Positions 26,175 to 35,883 of a stretch of 64,000 nucleotides of DNA are shown one piece after another. The stretch comes from Pseudolabrys sp. (GTDB taxonomy: Bacteria; Pseudomonadota; Alphaproteobacteria; Rhizobiales; Xanthobacteraceae): contig JALHNV010000001.1 of assembly GCA_022843325.1 (NCBI GenBank), forward strand, positions 62,001 to 126,000, in the 5' to 3' direction. Made by a program: the position numbers and the translations under genes. The notes beneath the pieces are model-generated. The model was given only the letters and a program-made list of their open reading frames with translations, was not told where the DNA came from and made no database searches. The number at the start of each line of letters is the position of its first letter. The first letter of the stretch is position 1.

Positions 26175-27569
26175 ATGCCTGGGTCCCTCTCCCGCCTCGT
26201 CGCCGCGCTTTGCGCCCTGGTGGCCGCTGGCCATGCCGCCGCCGCGCAAGACATCAAGGGCCGGCAGTACACGCCGCCGAATTACGTGTTCAGCCCCTTC
26301 GTGCCGAAGGACATCGTCACCCACGACGTCGGCGCCATCGGCTTCCAGCCCTTCGTCGACATCCTGGCCTGGGAGACCTTCATCGCGCTGAACTGGCCGG
26401 TGCCGACGCCGATCGTTCAACGCGGCGTGCCCGACCCGCAGAACATCATCGGCGGCTTTCTCACGGGCGGCGGCGAAGGCGGCAAACCGTCGTCGATGCC
26501 GGTCGGGCCCGTGGTGTGGGAGACTTTCAAGGACACCAACGACATCTACCTGAACCCGCCGGTGCGGCCGACGTCGTTCGACACGCCGGAGTCCATTCCG
26601 CCGGCCTGCAAGGGCATCGCCACCGCCAATCCGGCAGCCGCGCGGCGCACGCTGGCGCTGACATCGAAATTCGGCGAGATCGTCAGCAGCGTCATCCAGG
26701 CCGACGGCAACCGGCTGGTCGATCAGAACCGCATGAACGTCTGGTACGAGATCAAGCTCAACCGCGTCTATTACGACTACGTGGTGGCGAACGGCTTCTA
26801 CAACAGCGCCAACCAGAAGGGTAAGACCATCGCCTTTCCGGTGTCGTCGAACAGCACGGCGCGCGACGCCACCATCAAGGTCAAGGCGGCGTGGAAAGTC
26901 ATCGGCCTGCTCGGCAGCCGCCAGCCCGACGATCCGGCGAAGTTCTACACCACCGAAGCACTGACCATCGATCCCACGACCGGTCAATGCAGCAAGCAAC
27001 TGCTCGGCCTCGTGGGACTGCACATCGTGATGAAGACCGCGCAACTGCCGCAATGGCTGTGGGCGACGTTCGAGCATGTCGACAACGCGCCCGACCAGGC
27101 GACCGGGCCGGTCTCCGGCAAGAAGTACAATTTCTTCGGCGCCGACTGCGCCGGCTGTCCGCTCAACCAGGCGCCGGGCAAAGGCAGCCAGTTTCCGACC
27201 CAAGTGGTGCGCGTGATCCCGGTCAACAATGTTGCGGCGTCCAACAACACGCTGTACCAGACCGCGCTGAAGACGCTGCGGCCCGACAATGTCTGGCAGT
27301 ATTATCAACTGGTCGACGCGCAGTGGGGCGCGTCGCCAAAGCCGATCGGCCAACCGAACCAGCCGAAATTCCTCGCCAACACCACGCTGGAAACCTATCT
27401 GCAGCAACCGGTGGCGCCGAACGGCTGCATCAATTGCCACGGCATGTATGCCGGCTCGACCGATCTCGATTTCCAGCTGCAGGGCGCCTATCCGCAGGGC
27501 GCCAATACGATGAAGGGGCTGGCGGCGATCTTCCGGCTCGAGGGCGTCGGGACACCGCGGGGCAAGTAG
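26175..27569 (+). CDS. Exported protein with single CxxCH haem motif
   Basis: A 464-residue protein with a signal peptide (hydrophobic core to about residue 23, cleavage after AAA). A single cytochrome-c-type motif, CINCH (418–422), lies near the C-terminus, and a further CAGC pair stands at about residue 327. The bulk of the protein (residues 40–400) shows no family I can name. It is probably a periplasmic c-type cytochrome or a protein with a haem-binding tail. It stands alone, divergent from yacG and convergent with the acyl-CoA ligase, inserted in what is usually the maf–yacG interval. Confidence 0.65.
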   Translation: MPGSLSRLVAALCALVAAGHAAAAQDIKGRQYTPPNYVFSPFVPKDIVTHDVGAIGFQPFVDILAWETFIALNWPVPTPIVQRGVPDPQNIIGGFLTGGGEGGKPSSMPVGPVVWETFKDTNDIYLNPPVRPTSFDTPESIPPACKGIATANPAAARRTLALTSKFGEIVSSVIQADGNRLVDQNRMNVWYEIKLNRVYYDYVVANGFYNSANQKGKTIAFPVSSNSTARDATIKVKAAWKVIGLLGSRQPDDPAKFYTTEALTIDPTTGQCSKQLLGLVGLHIVMKTAQLPQWLWATFEHVDNAPDQATGPVSGKKYNFFGADCAGCPLNQAPGKGSQFPTQVVRVIPVNNVAASNNTLYQTALKTLRPDNVWQYYQLVDAQWGASPKPIGQPNQPKFLANTTLETYLQQPVAPNGCINCHGMYAGSTDLDFQLQGAYPQGANTMKGLAAIFRLEGVGTPRGK

Positions 27570-27581
27570 CGCCATGGCGCG

Positions 27582-29090
27582 CTAATCCCGCCGCGCATCC
27601 ATCGTCCGCAGCTCGGTCTTGAGAATCTTGCCGTAATTGTTCTTCGGCAGCGCATCGACAAAGACATAGTCCTTCGGACGCTTGAAGCGGGCGATGCGGT
27701 CGAGGCACAGCGCGTCCAGTTCAGGGGCGCCGGCGTCGCCCACCACATAGGCCACCACGATCTCGCCCCACTCCCGGTCCGGCCGGCCGATCACCGACAC
27801 CTCGCGCACGCGCGTGTGCGTCAGCAGCACCTCCTCGACCTCGCGCGGATAAATGTTGGCGCCGCCTGAAATGATCAGGTCCTTGGAACGGTCCTTGAGA
27901 TGCAGATAGCCGTCGGCATCGAAGGCGCCGACATCGCCGGTGTGCAGCCAGCCGCCGCGCAAGGCCGCCGCGCTGGCGTCGTCGTTGCACCAGTAGCCGG
28001 GCATGACGACATCGCCGCGACAGAGAATTTCGCCAGTCTCGCCGGCGCCAAGCGGCCGGTCCTGCGCATCGGCCACCATCACCTCGACACCGGCGAAAGG
28101 CCGACCGGCGGACGCCAGCCGCTCGCGCCAGCGGGGATGATGGCGATCGGCAATATCGTGCTTCGACAGCGTCGAGATCGTCATCGGCGATTCGCCCTGC
28201 CCGTAGATCTGCGCCAGCCGCGGCCCAAAGCGATCGAGCGCGGCGAGCGCGTCCTCGACATACATCGGCGCGCCGCCCCAGATCAGCGTGCGGATGTTGT
28301 CGGCCACGCAATCGGCCGGGCATTCGACCAGCCGCTTGATCATGGTCGGCGCCGCGAACATCGAGGCGCGCGGCCAAGCCCTGAAAAGGCCGAACACCTC
28401 CTCCGGCTCGAAGCCGCCCGACTCCGGCACCACCTGCACGCCGAGCCGCGCCACATGCGCCATGATGTAGAGCCCGGAGCCGTGGCTCATCGGCGCCGCG
28501 TGCATGATCGCGTCACCCGGCGCCACCGGATCGACCTCGGCGGCATAGGCCAGGCTCGCCGCCGCCAGATTGCGGTGTGTCAGCATCGCGCCCTTCGGCC
28601 GGCCGGTGGTGCCGGAGGTGTAGAACAGCCAGGCCAGATCGTCCGGCGCGCACGGCGTCACGGCGATGGCGTGAGTAGCAAACAGCGCCTCGTAATCGGT
28701 GCTGCCGATGACGATCAGCCGCTCGAGGCTCGCCGGCGCATGCGGCGCGATGACGGCGTCGAGCCCGGGCGAGGCAAAGCAGACGCGCGCGCCGGATTGC
28801 TCCAGAATGTAGCCCAGTTCAGCGCCGTGCAGCTTTGCGTTGGCCGGCACGGCAGCGAGCCCGGCATGCCAGATGCCGTAGAGCAGCGCGATGTAGTCGG
28901 GACAGTTCTTGGCAACGAGGGCGACACGATCGCCGGGTTGAAGCCTCAGCCGGTCGCGCAGCCCGCCGGCGAGGCGCGCGGCCCGCGAGGCAAGATCACC
29001 ATAGCGCGCGACGACATGCGGGCCCGACGCAACGGCCGCCAGCCCCGGATGGCTGAGCCCGGCCCGGTGCAGCCACAGCGCCAGGTTCAT
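27582..29090 (-). CDS. AMP-binding acyl-CoA ligase
   Basis: A 502-residue adenylate-forming enzyme: carboxylate + ATP + CoA to acyl-CoA. The phosphate-binding loop is YTSGTTGRPKGA (157–168), IYGQGESPMT is the A5-type motif, GWLHTGDVGAFDADGYLHLKD holds the conserved aspartate, and the catalytic lysine is in YGKILKTEL near the C-terminus. It is normal length for medium- or long-chain fatty-acid or aryl-CoA ligases; the acid substrate is not predictable. It ends convergently with the haem protein and lies 20 bases after maf on the same strand, so maf may be co-transcribed with it. Confidence 0.9.
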   Translation of the reverse strand: MNLALWLHRAGLSHPGLAAVASGPHVVARYGDLASRAARLAGGLRDRLRLQPGDRVALVAKNCPDYIALLYGIWHAGLAAVPANAKLHGAELGYILEQSGARVCFASPGLDAVIAPHAPASLERLIVIGSTDYEALFATHAIAVTPCAPDDLAWLFYTSGTTGRPKGAMLTHRNLAAASLAYAAEVDPVAPGDAIMHAAPMSHGSGLYIMAHVARLGVQVVPESGGFEPEEVFGLFRAWPRASMFAAPTMIKRLVECPADCVADNIRTLIWGGAPMYVEDALAALDRFGPRLAQIYGQGESPMTISTLSKHDIADRHHPRWRERLASAGRPFAGVEVMVADAQDRPLGAGETGEILCRGDVVMPGYWCNDDASAAALRGGWLHTGDVGAFDADGYLHLKDRSKDLIISGGANIYPREVEEVLLTHTRVREVSVIGRPDREWGEIVVAYVVGDAGAPELDALCLDRIARFKRPKDYVFVDALPKNNYGKILKTELRTMDARRD

Positions 29091-29109
29091 GGGCGCCTCC
29101 AGCCGGTTG

Positions 29110-29733
29110 TCAGACCGCGTTCAGCCAGCCAAAGCGGATCGGATAGCCCTCGCCGTCCAGCAGGCTCATGGTCTCGTACAGCGGCAGACCGACCACGTTG
29201 GAATAGGAACCGACCATCTTGACGATGAAGGTGCCGGCGATGCCCTGGGCGGCATAGCCGCCGGCCTTGCCGCGCCATTCGCCGGAGGCGAGATAGGCTT
29301 CAACGTCCTGGGTCGACAGCCGCTTGAAGCGCACCCTTGTCTCGACCAGCCGCTGGCGGAACGCCTCGCGCGGCGTCACCAGACAGATCGAGGTGTAGAC
29401 GCGGTGATTGCGGCCGGACAGCAGGCGCAGGCACTGCGCCGCCTCGTCCAGCAGTTCGGCCTTGGGCAGAATGCGGCGGCCAACCGCCACCACGGTATCG
29501 GCGGCAAGGATGTAGGCGCCGCGCAATTCGTCGTCGAGCTTGACGTTCTCCAGCGCCGCCGCGGCCTTGGAGCGGGCCAGCCGGTTGGCGTAGGCGCGCG
29601 GAATCTCGCCCCGGCGCGGGGTCTCGTCCAGATCGGCGGGCTTGAGCGCGTCGGGCTCGATGCCGGCCTGGTTGATCAGAGCCAGCCGTCGCGGCGAACC
29701 GGAGGCGAGAACGAATTTGGAGCGGCCGATCAT
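29110..29733 (-). CDS. maf: Maf-family nucleotide pyrophosphatase
   Basis: A 207-residue Maf/YceF protein that hydrolyses modified or canonical (d)NTPs. [18 protein letters not shown] is the N-terminal substrate loop, and [16 protein letters not shown] contains the catalytic aspartate (ADT), followed by the arginine- and lysine-containing motifs SGRNHRVYT and ETRVRFKRL. It is full length. In related genomes maf lies between infA and yacG; here infA is absent (91-base gap upstream) and yacG is displaced. Confidence 0.92.
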   Translation of the reverse strand: MIGRSKFVLASGSPRRLALINQAGIEPDALKPADLDETPRRGEIPRAYANRLARSKAAAALENVKLDDELRGAYILAADTVVAVGRRILPKAELLDEAAQCLRLLSGRNHRVYTSICLVTPREAFRQRLVETRVRFKRLSTQDVEAYLASGEWRGKAGGYAAQGIAGTFIVKMVGSYSNVVGLPLYETMSLLDGEGYPIRFGWLNAV

Positions 29734-29824
29734 CTGCAGGCGGTACCGCGATGGAGGAAACGAAGCAGCGAATGGGCGTGGAAACTAGCGGAACGGGGGT
29801 GCTTTCGCAAACCAGCGGCTTCAT

Positions 29825-30301
29825 TCACTCGTTGCCACCCCCGCCACCCTTGCCAAACCGCTCCCGGATGCGCGCCAGCAACTGGTCGCGCACCTCGCGG
29901 TAGGCCTCCAGGCGCTGCTCCCGGCTGCCCTCGATCGCGGTTGGGTCGATGGTCGGCCAGTATTCGACGTCGGCGGCGATGGTGCGGGTCAGTTCCAGCG
30001 CCTTGTGATGCGCCGGCGGCGCCAGCGTCACGATGAGGTCGAAATTGAGCCCCTCGAGGTCTTCCAGCTCCTCGAAGTCGATCGGCTTGTGGCTGGCGAT
30101 ATCGATCCCGATCTCCTCGAGCACGGCGACCGCAAAGGGATCGAGCTCGCCCTTCTGCACGCCGGCCGAGCCGACATACAGCGACTTGCCGAGAAACTGC
30201 CGCAACAGGCCGGCGGCCATCGGCGAGCGCACTGCGTTCATGCCGCAGGCAAACAGCACCGCCTGCGGGCGCGACGGGCGCTCGGGCGGGCCGGCCACCA
30301 C
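29825..30301 (-). CDS. Low-molecular-weight phosphatase-like protein
   Basis: A 158-residue member of the LMW protein-tyrosine-phosphatase / arsenate-reductase fold. The P-loop is C19-GMNAV-R25-S (ACGMNAVRSPMA), and the general acid region WPTIDPTA provides the aspartate. Given the conserved position next to UPF0262 and hisD, it is a housekeeping phosphatase of unknown target rather than part of an arsenic operon. It starts at a GTG overlapping the end of UPF0262. Confidence 0.8.
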   Translation of the reverse strand: MVAGPPERPSRPQAVLFACGMNAVRSPMAAGLLRQFLGKSLYVGSAGVQKGELDPFAVAVLEEIGIDIASHKPIDFEELEDLEGLNFDLIVTLAPPAHHKALELTRTIAADVEYWPTIDPTAIEGSREQRLEAYREVRDQLLARIRERFGKGGGGGNE

Positions 30302-30303
30302 CT

Positions 30304-30801
30304 TTAGCCCTTCCAGTGCAGCACGCAGATCAGCGTGAACAGACGGCGCGCGGTGTCCATGTCGACCGTGACCTTATCCTGCAAACGCTCCATCAGGATG
30401 CGCGAGCCGTCGTTGTGGATGCCGCGTCGTCCCATGTCGATCGCCTCGATCTTGTCCGGCGTCGCGGTGCGGATGGCCTGATAGTAGCTGTCGCAGATCA
30501 TGTAGTAGTCCTTGACGATCCGGCGCAGCGGCGACAGCGAGAACAGATGCGCCATCACCGGTGTGCCGTCTTCAAGGCGGATGTCGAACACCAGCCGGTT
30601 GCCGTTGACGCTCAGGTGCAAGGCATAGGGACCGCCATCGTGATTGACCGGCGCGAAGGTGTTCATTTCCAACAGATCGTAAATCGCGACCGCGCGCTCG
30701 TGCTCGATATCCGGGTTCGAGCGGCCGATCGACGCCTCGTCGAGTTCGACGGAAACCAGTCGCCGCTTGCTGCCGGCGGGGCCTGGTTTGCCGGGGCTCA
30801 T
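30304..30801 (-). CDS. UPF0262 family protein
   Basis: A 165-residue cytosolic protein of unknown function found throughout Hyphomicrobiales. Landmarks are [40 protein letters not shown] and [19 protein letters not shown]. It overlaps the hisD stop by four bases, indicating translational coupling. The neighbourhood hisD–UPF0262–LMW phosphatase is conserved in the order. The start at 30801 is chosen from family length and the overlap. Confidence 0.85.
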   Translation of the reverse strand: MSPGKPGPAGSKRRLVSVELDEASIGRSNPDIEHERAVAIYDLLEMNTFAPVNHDGGPYALHLSVNGNRLVFDIRLEDGTPVMAHLFSLSPLRRIVKDYYMICDSYYQAIRTATPDKIEAIDMGRRGIHNDGSRILMERLQDKVTVDMDTARRLFTLICVLHWKG

Positions 30802-32093
30802 GGCAGATTGAGACGTATGGCGACGGAGCGGGCGTGGGCGGTCAGACCCTCGGCCTCGCCCAAGGCGATGGCGGCCGGACCCAGCGCGCGAAGTTGATCG
30901 GGCCCGCATTTGAGCAAGGACGTGCGCTTCATGAAATCGAGCACGCCGAGCCCCGACGAGAAGCGCGCCGACCGCGCCGTCGGCAGCACGTGGTTGGAGC
31001 CGGCGACATAATCGCCGATCGCTTCCGGGGTATGGGCGCCGATGAAGATGGCGCCGGCATTGCGGATGCGCGTCACCAGCCGCTCCGGATCGGCGGCGGC
31101 GATTTCCAGGTGCTCGGGCGCCAGCCGGTCGACCAGCGGCACGGCATCGTCCAGTTTCGGCACCAGAATGATGGCGCCGAAGTCGCGCCAGGAGGCCGCG
31201 GCAATATCGGCGCGCGGCAAGGTCTTGAGCTGGGAGGCGACCGCCGCCTCGACCGCGTCGGCCAGCGCCGCGTCGTCGGTGATCAGGATCGACTGCGCGC
31301 TGACGTCGTGCTCGGCCTGGGCCAAGAGGTCGGCGGCAATCCAGTCGGCGTTGCCGGTCTTGTCGGCGAGGATCAGCACCTCGGACGGCCCGGCGATCAT
31401 GTCGATGCCGACCTGGCCGAACACCAGCCGCTTGGCTGCCGCCACATAGGCGTTGCCCGGCCCAACGATCTTGGCGACCGGCGCGATGCTCTCGGTGCCG
31501 TAAGCGAGCGCCGCCACCGCCTGCGCGCCGCCGATGCGGTAGACCTCATCGACGCCGGCGAGGCTGGCCGCCGCCAGCACCAGCGGCTCCAGTCTGCCGT
31601 CCGGCGCCGGCACCACCATGACCAGCCGCTCGCAGCCGGCGACCTTGGCGGGCACCGCGTTCATCAGCACGGACGAGGGATAGGCGGCGGTGCCGCCGGG
31701 GACATAAAGCCCGACCGCCTCGATCGCGGTCCAGCGCGAGCCCATCTCGACGCCAAGGCCGTCGGTGAAGCGATCGTCGCGCGGCAACTGCCGGCGGTGA
31801 TAGGCCTCGATGCGGTCGCGGGCGAGCTTCAGGGCATCGAGGGCTTTGGCGTCGCTGGCCGCCGCCGCGGCATTCAGTTCGGCGGCGGTCACGCGCAGCG
31901 GTGTTTTGGCCGGATCGATGCGGTCGAACCGGGCGGTGTATTCCGACAGCGCCGCGTCGCCGCGTGCCCGTACCTGCGCAATGATCTCGCGCACGGTCTG
32001 CTCGACATCGGCCGCTGCCTCGCGCTTGACGCCGAGAAAGGCGCGGAAACGCTCGTCGAAATCGGCGCTCTGGCTGGTCAGTCGAAGCGGCAT
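30798..32093 (-). CDS. hisD: Histidinol dehydrogenase
   Basis: A 431-residue enzyme for the last two steps of histidine synthesis (histidinol to histidine, NAD+, Zn2+). Visible are [47 protein letters not shown], the AQAEHD zinc/catalytic histidine region, LAPEHLEI and GSNHVLPT. It is full length. It heads a conserved block with UPF0262 and the phosphatase, all on the minus strand, and follows the DUF2948 gene by 42 bases. Confidence 0.96.
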   Translation of the reverse strand: MPLRLTSQSADFDERFRAFLGVKREAAADVEQTVREIIAQVRARGDAALSEYTARFDRIDPAKTPLRVTAAELNAAAAASDAKALDALKLARDRIEAYHRRQLPRDDRFTDGLGVEMGSRWTAIEAVGLYVPGGTAAYPSSVLMNAVPAKVAGCERLVMVVPAPDGRLEPLVLAAASLAGVDEVYRIGGAQAVAALAYGTESIAPVAKIVGPGNAYVAAAKRLVFGQVGIDMIAGPSEVLILADKTGNADWIAADLLAQAEHDVSAQSILITDDAALADAVEAAVASQLKTLPRADIAAASWRDFGAIILVPKLDDAVPLVDRLAPEHLEIAAADPERLVTRIRNAGAIFIGAHTPEAIGDYVAGSNHVLPTARSARFSSGLGVLDFMKRTSLLKCGPDQLRALGPAAIALGEAEGLTAHARSVAIRLNLP

Positions 32094-32135
32094 GACCGTT
32101 CAATGGGTGATGCGCGCCGTGGCGTCAACCCGGCG

Positions 32136-32636
32136 CTACCGGGATTGCGTTTTCCCGGGCTCGGCGGGGACGACCGGCACCGCCACTTCGTCGACGATGT
32201 GGGACGGGCACTTGGTCGCGGTCCAGGTCGGGCCGAGGTCGACCAGTTCGGCCTCCAGGCACTCGACCTCAAGCCGGAGGGCGGCCCCGCCCGAAAATAT
32301 CAGGGTGACCACGCCGGCCGGGGCTTCGGCCTCGTCAAATTCGACGGCCAGCAGGTTGAGGATGGCGTCCTTGCCGGCCGGATTGACGTCTTTGCACTTG
32401 CAGGCGAGGACGCGTTCGAAGCGCAGGGCCGAGCGGCGGCGGCGGTATTGAGGGTCGGCGAGCTGGGCGCCTTCCCAGTCGAACCGGTTGAGGGCCACGA
32501 TCAGGCGCTTCTCATTGGGGCGCCACATCACGTCGGCGACCTTGACCACCGCGTCCTGAAGGTGCGCCGAGACGACCTCCAGGTCCTCATCGTCGAGGAC
32601 CACGAATTTCAGTTTGTCCAAATCCTGTGTCGCCAT
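32136..32636 (-). CDS. DUF2948 family protein
   Basis: A 166-residue protein. KLKFVVLDDEDLEVVSAHLQ and DAVVKVADVMWRPNEKRLIV are the family opening, with YRRRRSALRFERVLACKCKD in the middle. The function is unknown; the gene is a standard neighbour of hisD and murA in alphaproteobacteria. The proline-rich tail after residue 140 varies. It is probably the first gene of the hisD transcript. Confidence 0.85.
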   Translation of the reverse strand: MATQDLDKLKFVVLDDEDLEVVSAHLQDAVVKVADVMWRPNEKRLIVALNRFDWEGAQLADPQYRRRRSALRFERVLACKCKDVNPAGKDAILNLLAVEFDEAEAPAGVVTLIFSGGAALRLEVECLEAELVDLGPTWTATKCPSHIVDEVAVPVVPAEPGKTQSR

Positions 32637-32699
32637 GGCATTGCTCCCGTCCCGCCGTACCTAGGCAAGCCAGTTACAGGCCGCAAGCCCCGGCTGCGT

Positions 32700-33401
32700 T
32701 CAGAATGCCGGTTCCAGGCCGGCCGCGTCCCAGCGCGGGCGCGTGGCGGGGTCGGTCAACGCCTTCAGCAGCGCCTTGGCCCGGTCCGGCGCCGCGCTGC
32801 GGACATGGACCGCGGCCGTATACGTGTTGGTGTAATGCAGATCGCCCGGCAGGGTGCCGATCACATTGAGCCCCTTCACCGGCAGCGCTTCGCTGACAAA
32901 GGTGGTGCCCAATTCGGCCCGGCCGGCGGCGACCGCCTCCGAGACGTCGAAACCGCCTTTGCACAGCACGGCTTTCTTGTTGACCTCATCGGCGATGCCA
33001 AGCCGGTCCAGCAGGCCGACAAACATGATGCCGCCGGAGCCGCCGGCCTTCGGGTCGGTATAGGCGACCGAGCGGGCGTCGAGCAGCGCCTGCTTGAATG
33101 CGGCGGGGGTGGATATGTCCGGCGCCGGCGCGCCCTCGCGCACGATCACGCCGGTCACGGTGCGGCCGAGATCGGTGATGGTGCCGGGCGCGATCAAGCC
33201 GCGCTTGTCGAGCGCCGCGATCAGCGACTCCGACAGCACGACGAGGTCGCTGGTTTCGCCCTCTTCGATACGCTGGCGCAAGGAGCCGGCGGTGTTGAAG
33301 ACATAGTCGATCTTCGTGCCGCTGGCGCGTTCGTATTCCGCGCCCAATGCGGCCACCATCGATTTGACAGCGCCCGCGCTCAGAACCTTGAGGTCACTCA
33401 T
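32700..33401 (-). CDS. ModA-like substrate-binding protein without signal peptide
   Basis: A 233-residue protein of the molybdate-type periplasmic binding fold. LKVLSAGAVKSMVAALGAEY is the ModA start, TAGSLRQRIEEGETSDLVVL the oxyanion loop region, YTDPKAGGSGGIMF the hinge. Unlike true ModA it begins directly with the mature sequence and has no signal peptide or lipobox, and no modBC genes adjoin it. It may be a cytosolic ligand-binding protein; other substrates are likely. It is encoded just after the APC permease on the same strand (14-base gap), so the pair are probably in an operon. Confidence 0.7.
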   Translation of the reverse strand: MSDLKVLSAGAVKSMVAALGAEYERASGTKIDYVFNTAGSLRQRIEEGETSDLVVLSESLIAALDKRGLIAPGTITDLGRTVTGVIVREGAPAPDISTPAAFKQALLDARSVAYTDPKAGGSGGIMFVGLLDRLGIADEVNKKAVLCKGGFDVSEAVAAGRAELGTTFVSEALPVKGLNVIGTLPGDLHYTNTYTAAVHVRSAAPDRAKALLKALTDPATRPRWDAAGLEPAF

Positions 33402-33415
33402 CTGCCCTTACCCGA

Positions 33416-34756
33416 TCATTCAGCCGGAACAGTCTTGTTCCGATGTCTAAGTCCGTAAACCACGAACGGCACACCGGCCAGTAGAACGGCAACGCCGACG
33501 AAGGCGCCGGCGCCCGTATAGACCAGGCTCGAATACAGCAGATAGGCACAGATCAGACAGAACACGATCGGAGTCAGCGGGTACAGCGGCATCCGGAAGG
33601 GGCGGTCGCGGCCGGCGTCGCGCTGGCGCAGCACGATCGACGAAACACCCACCAGCAGGAGGAAGCTCCAGAACACCGGCGCGGTGTATTCGACCATCGC
33701 GGTGAAGCCGTCGCGCGCCAGCGCACCCAGGATCACCAGGCCGAACGCGATCGCGCTCTGCATCAAGATTGCGTTGCGCGGATTGTTGCCCGTATCGCTC
33801 CAGGTGCTCAGCTTCGACAGGGCCAGATCGTCGCCCAGTGCGTGATAAAGCCGGGCGCCGGTGAAGATGCTGGCGTTGATGGTGCTAAGCGCCGCGACAC
33901 AGACGATCAGACTGACCACCGTAGCGGCGCTGTCGCCAACCCCTGCCCGCATCACGTCAGCGGCGATGGCGCTGGACTTGCGCAGGCCCTCCAGGCCCAG
34001 CACGTGCAGAAAGGAGACGTTGATCAGCACGTAAAGTGCGGTGACGATCGCGGTGCCGAGCATCAGGATGCGGAACATGTCGCGCCGCACGTCGCGGACG
34101 TCGGCGGACAGATAGGCCGCCTCGTTCCAGCCGCCATAGGTCAGCAGCACGAACACCATCGCAAGACCGAAGGCGCCGACGCCGGTGGTGGCATCGACGG
34201 GCGCGGCGGCGACGCCCTCCCCGCCGAACAGGAATCCGACCGCGATGATGGCGCCGAGGCAACCCATCAGCACGAAGCTGAACAGGTTCTGCGCCGTCTT
34301 GCTTTGATAGGTGCCGTAGATATTGACGGCCGTCAGCACAGCCAGCGCCACGGCGGCGTAGATCGCCGGCCCCATGTCACCGAGCGAGAACAGCGCCTGG
34401 GCGTAATCGCCGAGAACAAAGGCCACCGCGGCGATGGCGCCGGTCTGGATCACCGTGGTGCGGGCCCACGCAAACATCAGCGCCACCGGCTGGCCGAGCG
34501 CGCGCTCAAGGAAACGATACTCGCCCCCGGTCGAAGGATAAGTGGCAGCGAGTTCGGCATAGACCAGCGCACCGATCAACGTGGCGGCGCCGCCGAGGAT
34601 CCAAGCGACGACGAAGGCGGTTTCACTGCCGACGTTCAGCGCCACGAGCTGCGGCGTCCGGAAAATGCCGATGCCGATGATGATGCCGACAATCATCAGG
34701 GCGCCGTCCATGACCGAAAGGCTGGCGCGCGGCGACGTCGAGGCGGGGGTTGTCAT
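33416..34756 (-). CDS. APC-family amino acid permease
   Basis: A 446-residue transporter with 12 predicted helices. VGIIIGIGIFRTPQLVALNV carries the IG.GIF substrate motif, and FVLLTYGGWNEAAYLSADVR is helix 6 with its loop. It resembles the LAT/YkbA-type branch that exchanges amino acids. No substrate prediction is made. It is followed by the ModA-like gene. Upstream (34757–34913) is a short intergenic region after the exported methyltransferase gene, with no recognised riboswitch. Confidence 0.88.
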   Translation of the reverse strand: MTTPASTSPRASLSVMDGALMIVGIIIGIGIFRTPQLVALNVGSETAFVVAWILGGAATLIGALVYAELAATYPSTGGEYRFLERALGQPVALMFAWARTTVIQTGAIAAVAFVLGDYAQALFSLGDMGPAIYAAVALAVLTAVNIYGTYQSKTAQNLFSFVLMGCLGAIIAVGFLFGGEGVAAAPVDATTGVGAFGLAMVFVLLTYGGWNEAAYLSADVRDVRRDMFRILMLGTAIVTALYVLINVSFLHVLGLEGLRKSSAIAADVMRAGVGDSAATVVSLIVCVAALSTINASIFTGARLYHALGDDLALSKLSTWSDTGNNPRNAILMQSAIAFGLVILGALARDGFTAMVEYTAPVFWSFLLLVGVSSIVLRQRDAGRDRPFRMPLYPLTPIVFCLICAYLLYSSLVYTGAGAFVGVAVLLAGVPFVVYGLRHRNKTVPAE

Positions 34757-34913
34757 GGAGTGGGATCTCGGGTGGCGCCGCCGGGAGGGAGCGCGGATGG
34801 ATCAATATGCGGTTTCGTCGCAGCTGCGGGACGTGAAAACCGGCCCCGGCGAATAATCACCGGGGCCGACAGGTTGTCACGATATCAGACCATCGCGGTC
34901 GCGCCAGTGGCTA

Positions 34914-35699
34914 TTAGGCCTTGGTCGCGGTCCAGCCGGTGCCCTTGACCTCGTTGCCTTCGACGGTGCCCTTGAGCTCCTGCTTCTTGCCATCGGCGGT
35001 GACGGTCAGGGTGATGTCCTTGCCCTTCAGGTTGCCGCTGACTTCCGCCGGCTTGCCGTTGATGGTGGCCTTGCCCGACACCACCTGGAAGTTCTGGTTC
35101 AGTTCGAGCGTCATCGCCTGCTCGCCTTTGACGTTCCACTTTCCTTCAACCTTGGCCGGCACGTACCAGAGGTAAACCTGCTTGCCGTCGACCACTTCCT
35201 GGTGATCCGGCTTCCAGTCGCCCATGCTGAAGGCGTGCGACACGACGCGCGAACCCGGCTTCATTTCGTCGAGTATCTTCGGCCGCAGACGCAGGTTGAG
35301 CTCGGTCAGCAGATACATGGTGATGACGTCGGCCTTGGCGACGCTCTCTTCAAAGAGGTTGCCGACCTTGAAGGTCACCTTGTCGGTAACCTTGGCCTTC
35401 TTGGCGTTTTCATTGGCTTCGTTGATGCGCACCGGATTGATGTCCACACCGAAACCGCGCGCGCCGTACTTCTCAGCGGCCGTCACGATCATGCGGCCGT
35501 CGCCGCAACCGAGATCGATCACGGAGTCCGTGCTCTTCACCTCGGCCAGTTCCAGCATGCGATTAACGACAGTCTGCGGGGTCGGCACGTAGATCACGTC
35601 GAGCTTGGGCTCCTGCGCCAGTGCCGGCACGGCGCTGAAGCTCAGGGCGGCGATCAAAGCGCACGCGGTGCGACGGGAGTACACGAGTTGCGACATCAT
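34914..35699 (-). CDS. Exported SAM-dependent methyltransferase-like protein
   Basis: About 261 residues. The N-terminus is a clear signal peptide (RRTACALIAALSFSAVPALA, cleavage before QEP). It is followed by a class I methyltransferase domain: VVNRMLELAEVKSTDSVIDL then GCGDGRMIV (motif I) and GFGVDINP. A C-terminal beta domain of about 90 residues rich in KGKD/TADGK repeats follows. S-adenosylmethionine is not expected in the periplasm, so either the domain binds something else or export is not complete. AAGGA precedes the double ATG (35699 or 35696). It is monocistronic. Confidence 0.7.
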   Translation of the reverse strand: MMSQLVYSRRTACALIAALSFSAVPALAQEPKLDVIYVPTPQTVVNRMLELAEVKSTDSVIDLGCGDGRMIVTAAEKYGARGFGVDINPVRINEANENAKKAKVTDKVTFKVGNLFEESVAKADVITMYLLTELNLRLRPKILDEMKPGSRVVSHAFSMGDWKPDHQEVVDGKQVYLWYVPAKVEGKWNVKGEQAMTLELNQNFQVVSGKATINGKPAEVSGNLKGKDITLTVTADGKKQELKGTVEGNEVKGTGWTATKA

Positions 35700-35883
35700 A
35701 CTGGGATTCCTTTGATGGTCTTCATGATAAAAAATTGAGCAGAGTTGGCCCGGCGACCAACGGCAGTACCCACCTTTTGAGGGGCACACCTTTAGACAAA
35801 CAAATGTGGACCGCATTTTGTTCGGGTCCGGGAACTTGAAATATAGCCGATGAAACCGGATGCCGGAAGCGGGGTCGCCCGGC

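Noticed and set aside
30834-33458. An 874-codon open frame on the plus strand
   Set aside because: It lies antisense to hisD, DUF2948 and the ModA-like gene, resembles no family and has the Arg/Gly/His-rich composition of a shadow frame in GC-rich DNA.
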